This document shows positions 62,482-64,000 of a stretch of 64,000 bases of DNA, piece after piece; the first letter of the stretch is position 1, and every line of letters starts with the position of its first letter. A program made the translations under genes and the position numbers. The notes beneath the pieces were generated by a model. The model was not told the DNA's origin, searched no databases, and saw only the letters and a list, made by a program, of their open reading frames with translations. The DNA comes from Qipengyuania sp. HL-TH1 (GTDB lineage: Bacteria > Pseudomonadota > Alphaproteobacteria > Sphingomonadales > Sphingomonadaceae): assembly GCF_036365825.1 (NCBI RefSeq), contig NZ_CP142675.1:2736501-2800500 (forward strand), given 5' to 3'.

Positions 62482-63446
62482 TCGCGTTGGTCCCAGCGCA
62501 ATTTGAGCAGCAGTGTCCGCTGTAGCGCCATGAAGTTGTCGTCCGAGATCAGCCAGACATGCCGTCCATCGGCATCGTCGGTGATGGTCATGCCCTCGTA
62601 ATTGTCCTGCGGGATCGCAGTACCGAATTCGGCCAGCAGGCGGGCAGGGATCCTGCCATCGGCGGTGCGCCGGTCGATATCGATTACCGCGATCGCGGTT
62701 TCGAATCCGGGCGGAATGCTCAGGGCAAGGCGGCGCAGCAGGATCAGCGCCCGCCCGTCCTCCAGCGGCGTGGCATCGACGGGCCGGTAGCCCCCGGGAA
62801 TGTCCACGCGCACGCTTTCGGGCTCGGCATCCTCGATCGGATCGGTGGCAAAAAGGAGCGCGACATGGCGCGAGTCGCGCCAGCGCAGCGGACGCTCCTC
62901 GATCACGAGGAACCGGCCATCGGCAAAACGGACCAGTGCCTCGGCCCCCGAATTTCCGCCCCAGTCGCGCATCAGCGGCGGACTCACTTCCTCGTCGACC
63001 CTCAAATCAGCATGGAAGCGAATGATCGATTTGCGAAATTCATAGCCGCCCCAGACGGTCCCGCTAGCGGGATCGATCGCGAGGGATTCGAGATCGCGTC
63101 CTTCCTTCCCGCCCGCCTGATCGTCTCCAAAACGCTCGAGCACGCCGGGCAAGCTGCTGCGATCGGGGCGTTCGAACACCAGCCTGCGCCCAGTGTCGCT
63201 GCCCGCCAGGAAGCGATCTCCATCAAGCGTCACCAATGCCGAGAAGCCGCCGAACTGTTTGCGGTGACCGGTCATTTCCCATGCACCCGCAAGGGTGAAG
63301 GGGCCCGTGCGGGTCGATTCGAATGCGATGGCAGTGGCTGTGGCCAGCCGCCGAAAGTCGCGCGGGGGTTCAGGCGTGCGTAGCCACGTGCCAGGAGCGA
63401 TCATGCCAGCCAGCAGGACGGCAAGGAGAAGACGCGAGCGGCGCAT
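62466..63446 (-). CDS. Esterase-like activity of phytase family protein
   Basis: The 326-residue exported protein has a signal peptide (RRSRLLLAVLLAGMIAPGTW) and the esterase-like phytase domain, a beta-propeller with motifs FGGFSALVTLDGDRFLAGSD, RDLESLAIDPASGTVWGGYE, and NYEGMTITDDADGRHVWLIS. ATG 63446 gives a proper signal peptide; the longer frame upstream is not needed. The enzymatic role is not established for the family. Its 3' end lies within the shared terminator. Confidence 0.82.
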   Translation of the reverse strand: MRRSRLLLAVLLAGMIAPGTWLRTPEPPRDFRRLATATAIAFESTRTGPFTLAGAWEMTGHRKQFGGFSALVTLDGDRFLAGSDTGRRLVFERPDRSSLPGVLERFGDDQAGGKEGRDLESLAIDPASGTVWGGYEFRKSIIRFHADLRVDEEVSPPLMRDWGGNSGAEALVRFADGRFLVIEERPLRWRDSRHVALLFATDPIEDAEPESVRVDIPGGYRPVDATPLEDGRALILLRRLALSIPPGFETAIAVIDIDRRTADGRIPARLLAEFGTAIPQDNYEGMTITDDADGRHVWLISDDNFMALQRTLLLKLRWDQREKARE

Positions 63447-63489
63447 GGATGTCGGCCCTCTCGTTCGCCACACTGCGCGCGTCAAGCGC

Positions 63490-64000
63490 TCAGCGCATCG
63501 GCCCGGTGAACAACAGCGGGTCGAGCCGCGCATTGCGCCATTTGAGGCTCCAGTGGAGATGCGGGCCGGTGGCGCGGCCGGATGAGCCGATGTCGCCGAT
63601 ATGCTGGCCCTGCAGGACCACTTCGCCCTCGCTTACGTAAAGCCGCGCGCTGTGCAGGAATGCGCTGTTGAGCCCTTGGCCGTGGTCGATGATCAGCAGC
63701 TTGCCTTCCAGGCTGAAATCATCCGCTGCGAGCACCACCACGCCATCGGCGGGGGCGACATAGGGGGTGCCGGCACCGCCCGTGGCGATATCGATCCCCG
63801 AGTGATAGCTGCCCGGTTCGCCGCGATAGATACGCTGCGACCCGAACCGGCCCGAAATGCGCCCCTTGACGGGCCAGACGAAGTCCTGCCGCCAGCCTTG
63901 CGCCCCGGTTTCTTCCAGCCGGGCATTCCAGATCGCATCGAGTTCGGGCTGGCGGCGCCGCATGAAGGATGCGGACGTAGCGCCCGGGCGCCGCGCCACA
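63490..64000 (-). CDS. M23 family metallopeptidase, partial (5' end outside window)
   Basis: The visible C-terminal 170 residues contain the M23 fold: FVWPVKGRISGRFGSQR, YHSGIDIA (zinc ligands His and Asp) and GPHLHWSLKW (HxH). These are LytM-like peptidoglycan endopeptidases of the cell envelope. The gene continues beyond the right edge, so the N-terminus and any signal peptide are not visible. Confidence 0.88.
   Translation of the reverse strand, partial: VARRPGATSASFMRRRQPELDAIWNARLEETGAQGWRQDFVWPVKGRISGRFGSQRIYRGEPGSYHSGIDIATGGAGTPYVAPADGVVVLAADDFSLEGKLLIIDHGQGLNSAFLHSARLYVSEGEVVLQGQHIGDIGSSGRATGPHLHWSLKWRNARLDPLLFTGPMR

Overview
The window looks like a chromosomal segment of a high-GC alphaproteobacterium, most likely Sphingomonadales and possibly near Erythrobacteraceae. 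The clues are a SapC / JmjC-like cupin / tryptophan-halogenase carbohydrate locus, MmcB, LytTR signalling genes and the general gene style. No 16S rRNA is present, so the placement is an inference.

Core left (1-12.1 kb): a carbohydrate-use locus (SapC end, cupin-like protein, tryptophan halogenase-like flavoprotein, LacI regulator, MFS transporter, GH3 lipoprotein beta-glucosidase, FucP-type sugar symporter). It is followed by a copper module in which csoR diverges from copA-copB across a textbook operator.

Accessory centre (about 12.3-47.3 kb): two integrative elements lie in tandem at a tRNA-Arg(CCG) gene. Element A (about 12.3-29.0 kb) carries an intact tyrosine integrase, two AlpA-like regulators, an AbiEi/AbiEii pair, a three-gene Shango-type defence operon, a Ti-plasmid-type mobilisation block (TraC, TraD, oriT, TraA relaxase) without a type IV secretion system, and a HEPN-like plus GIY-YIG pair. 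Element B (about 29.0-47.3 kb) carries a frameshifted integrase, an iteron/DnaA-box stretch that looks like a plasmid origin remnant, an MNT-HEPN fusion, a second HEPN-like gene, an abiV-like gene split by an IS5-family unit with a serine protease as cargo, an ISP-like restriction-modification enzyme, a DUF262-HNH protein and a 1265-residue protein with a C-terminal PD-(D/E)xK-like motif. The original tRNA-Arg is cut in two by element B: its 3' half is at 28994-29038 and its 5' half at 47341-47384. A complete tRNA-Arg(CCG) at 47141-47217 inside the element appears to replace it.

Core right (47.5-64 kb): ordinary chromosomal genes, namely mmcB, a fatty acid hydroxylase family protein, DUF2141, a PAS protein, an App1-like phosphatase with an alpha/beta hydrolase, an M48-TPR protease with a DsbA-like protein, an HD protein, a LytS/LytTR two-component pair, nadC (frameshifted by a 7-bp tandem duplication), two related small membrane proteins, RNase T2, tadA, rpmB, an esterase-like phytase protein and a partial M23 peptidase.

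The best candidates for undescribed biology are the HEPN/GIY-YIG pair, the DUF262-HNH plus 1265-residue nuclease-like pair, and the tRNA-splitting, tRNA-carrying tandem integration.
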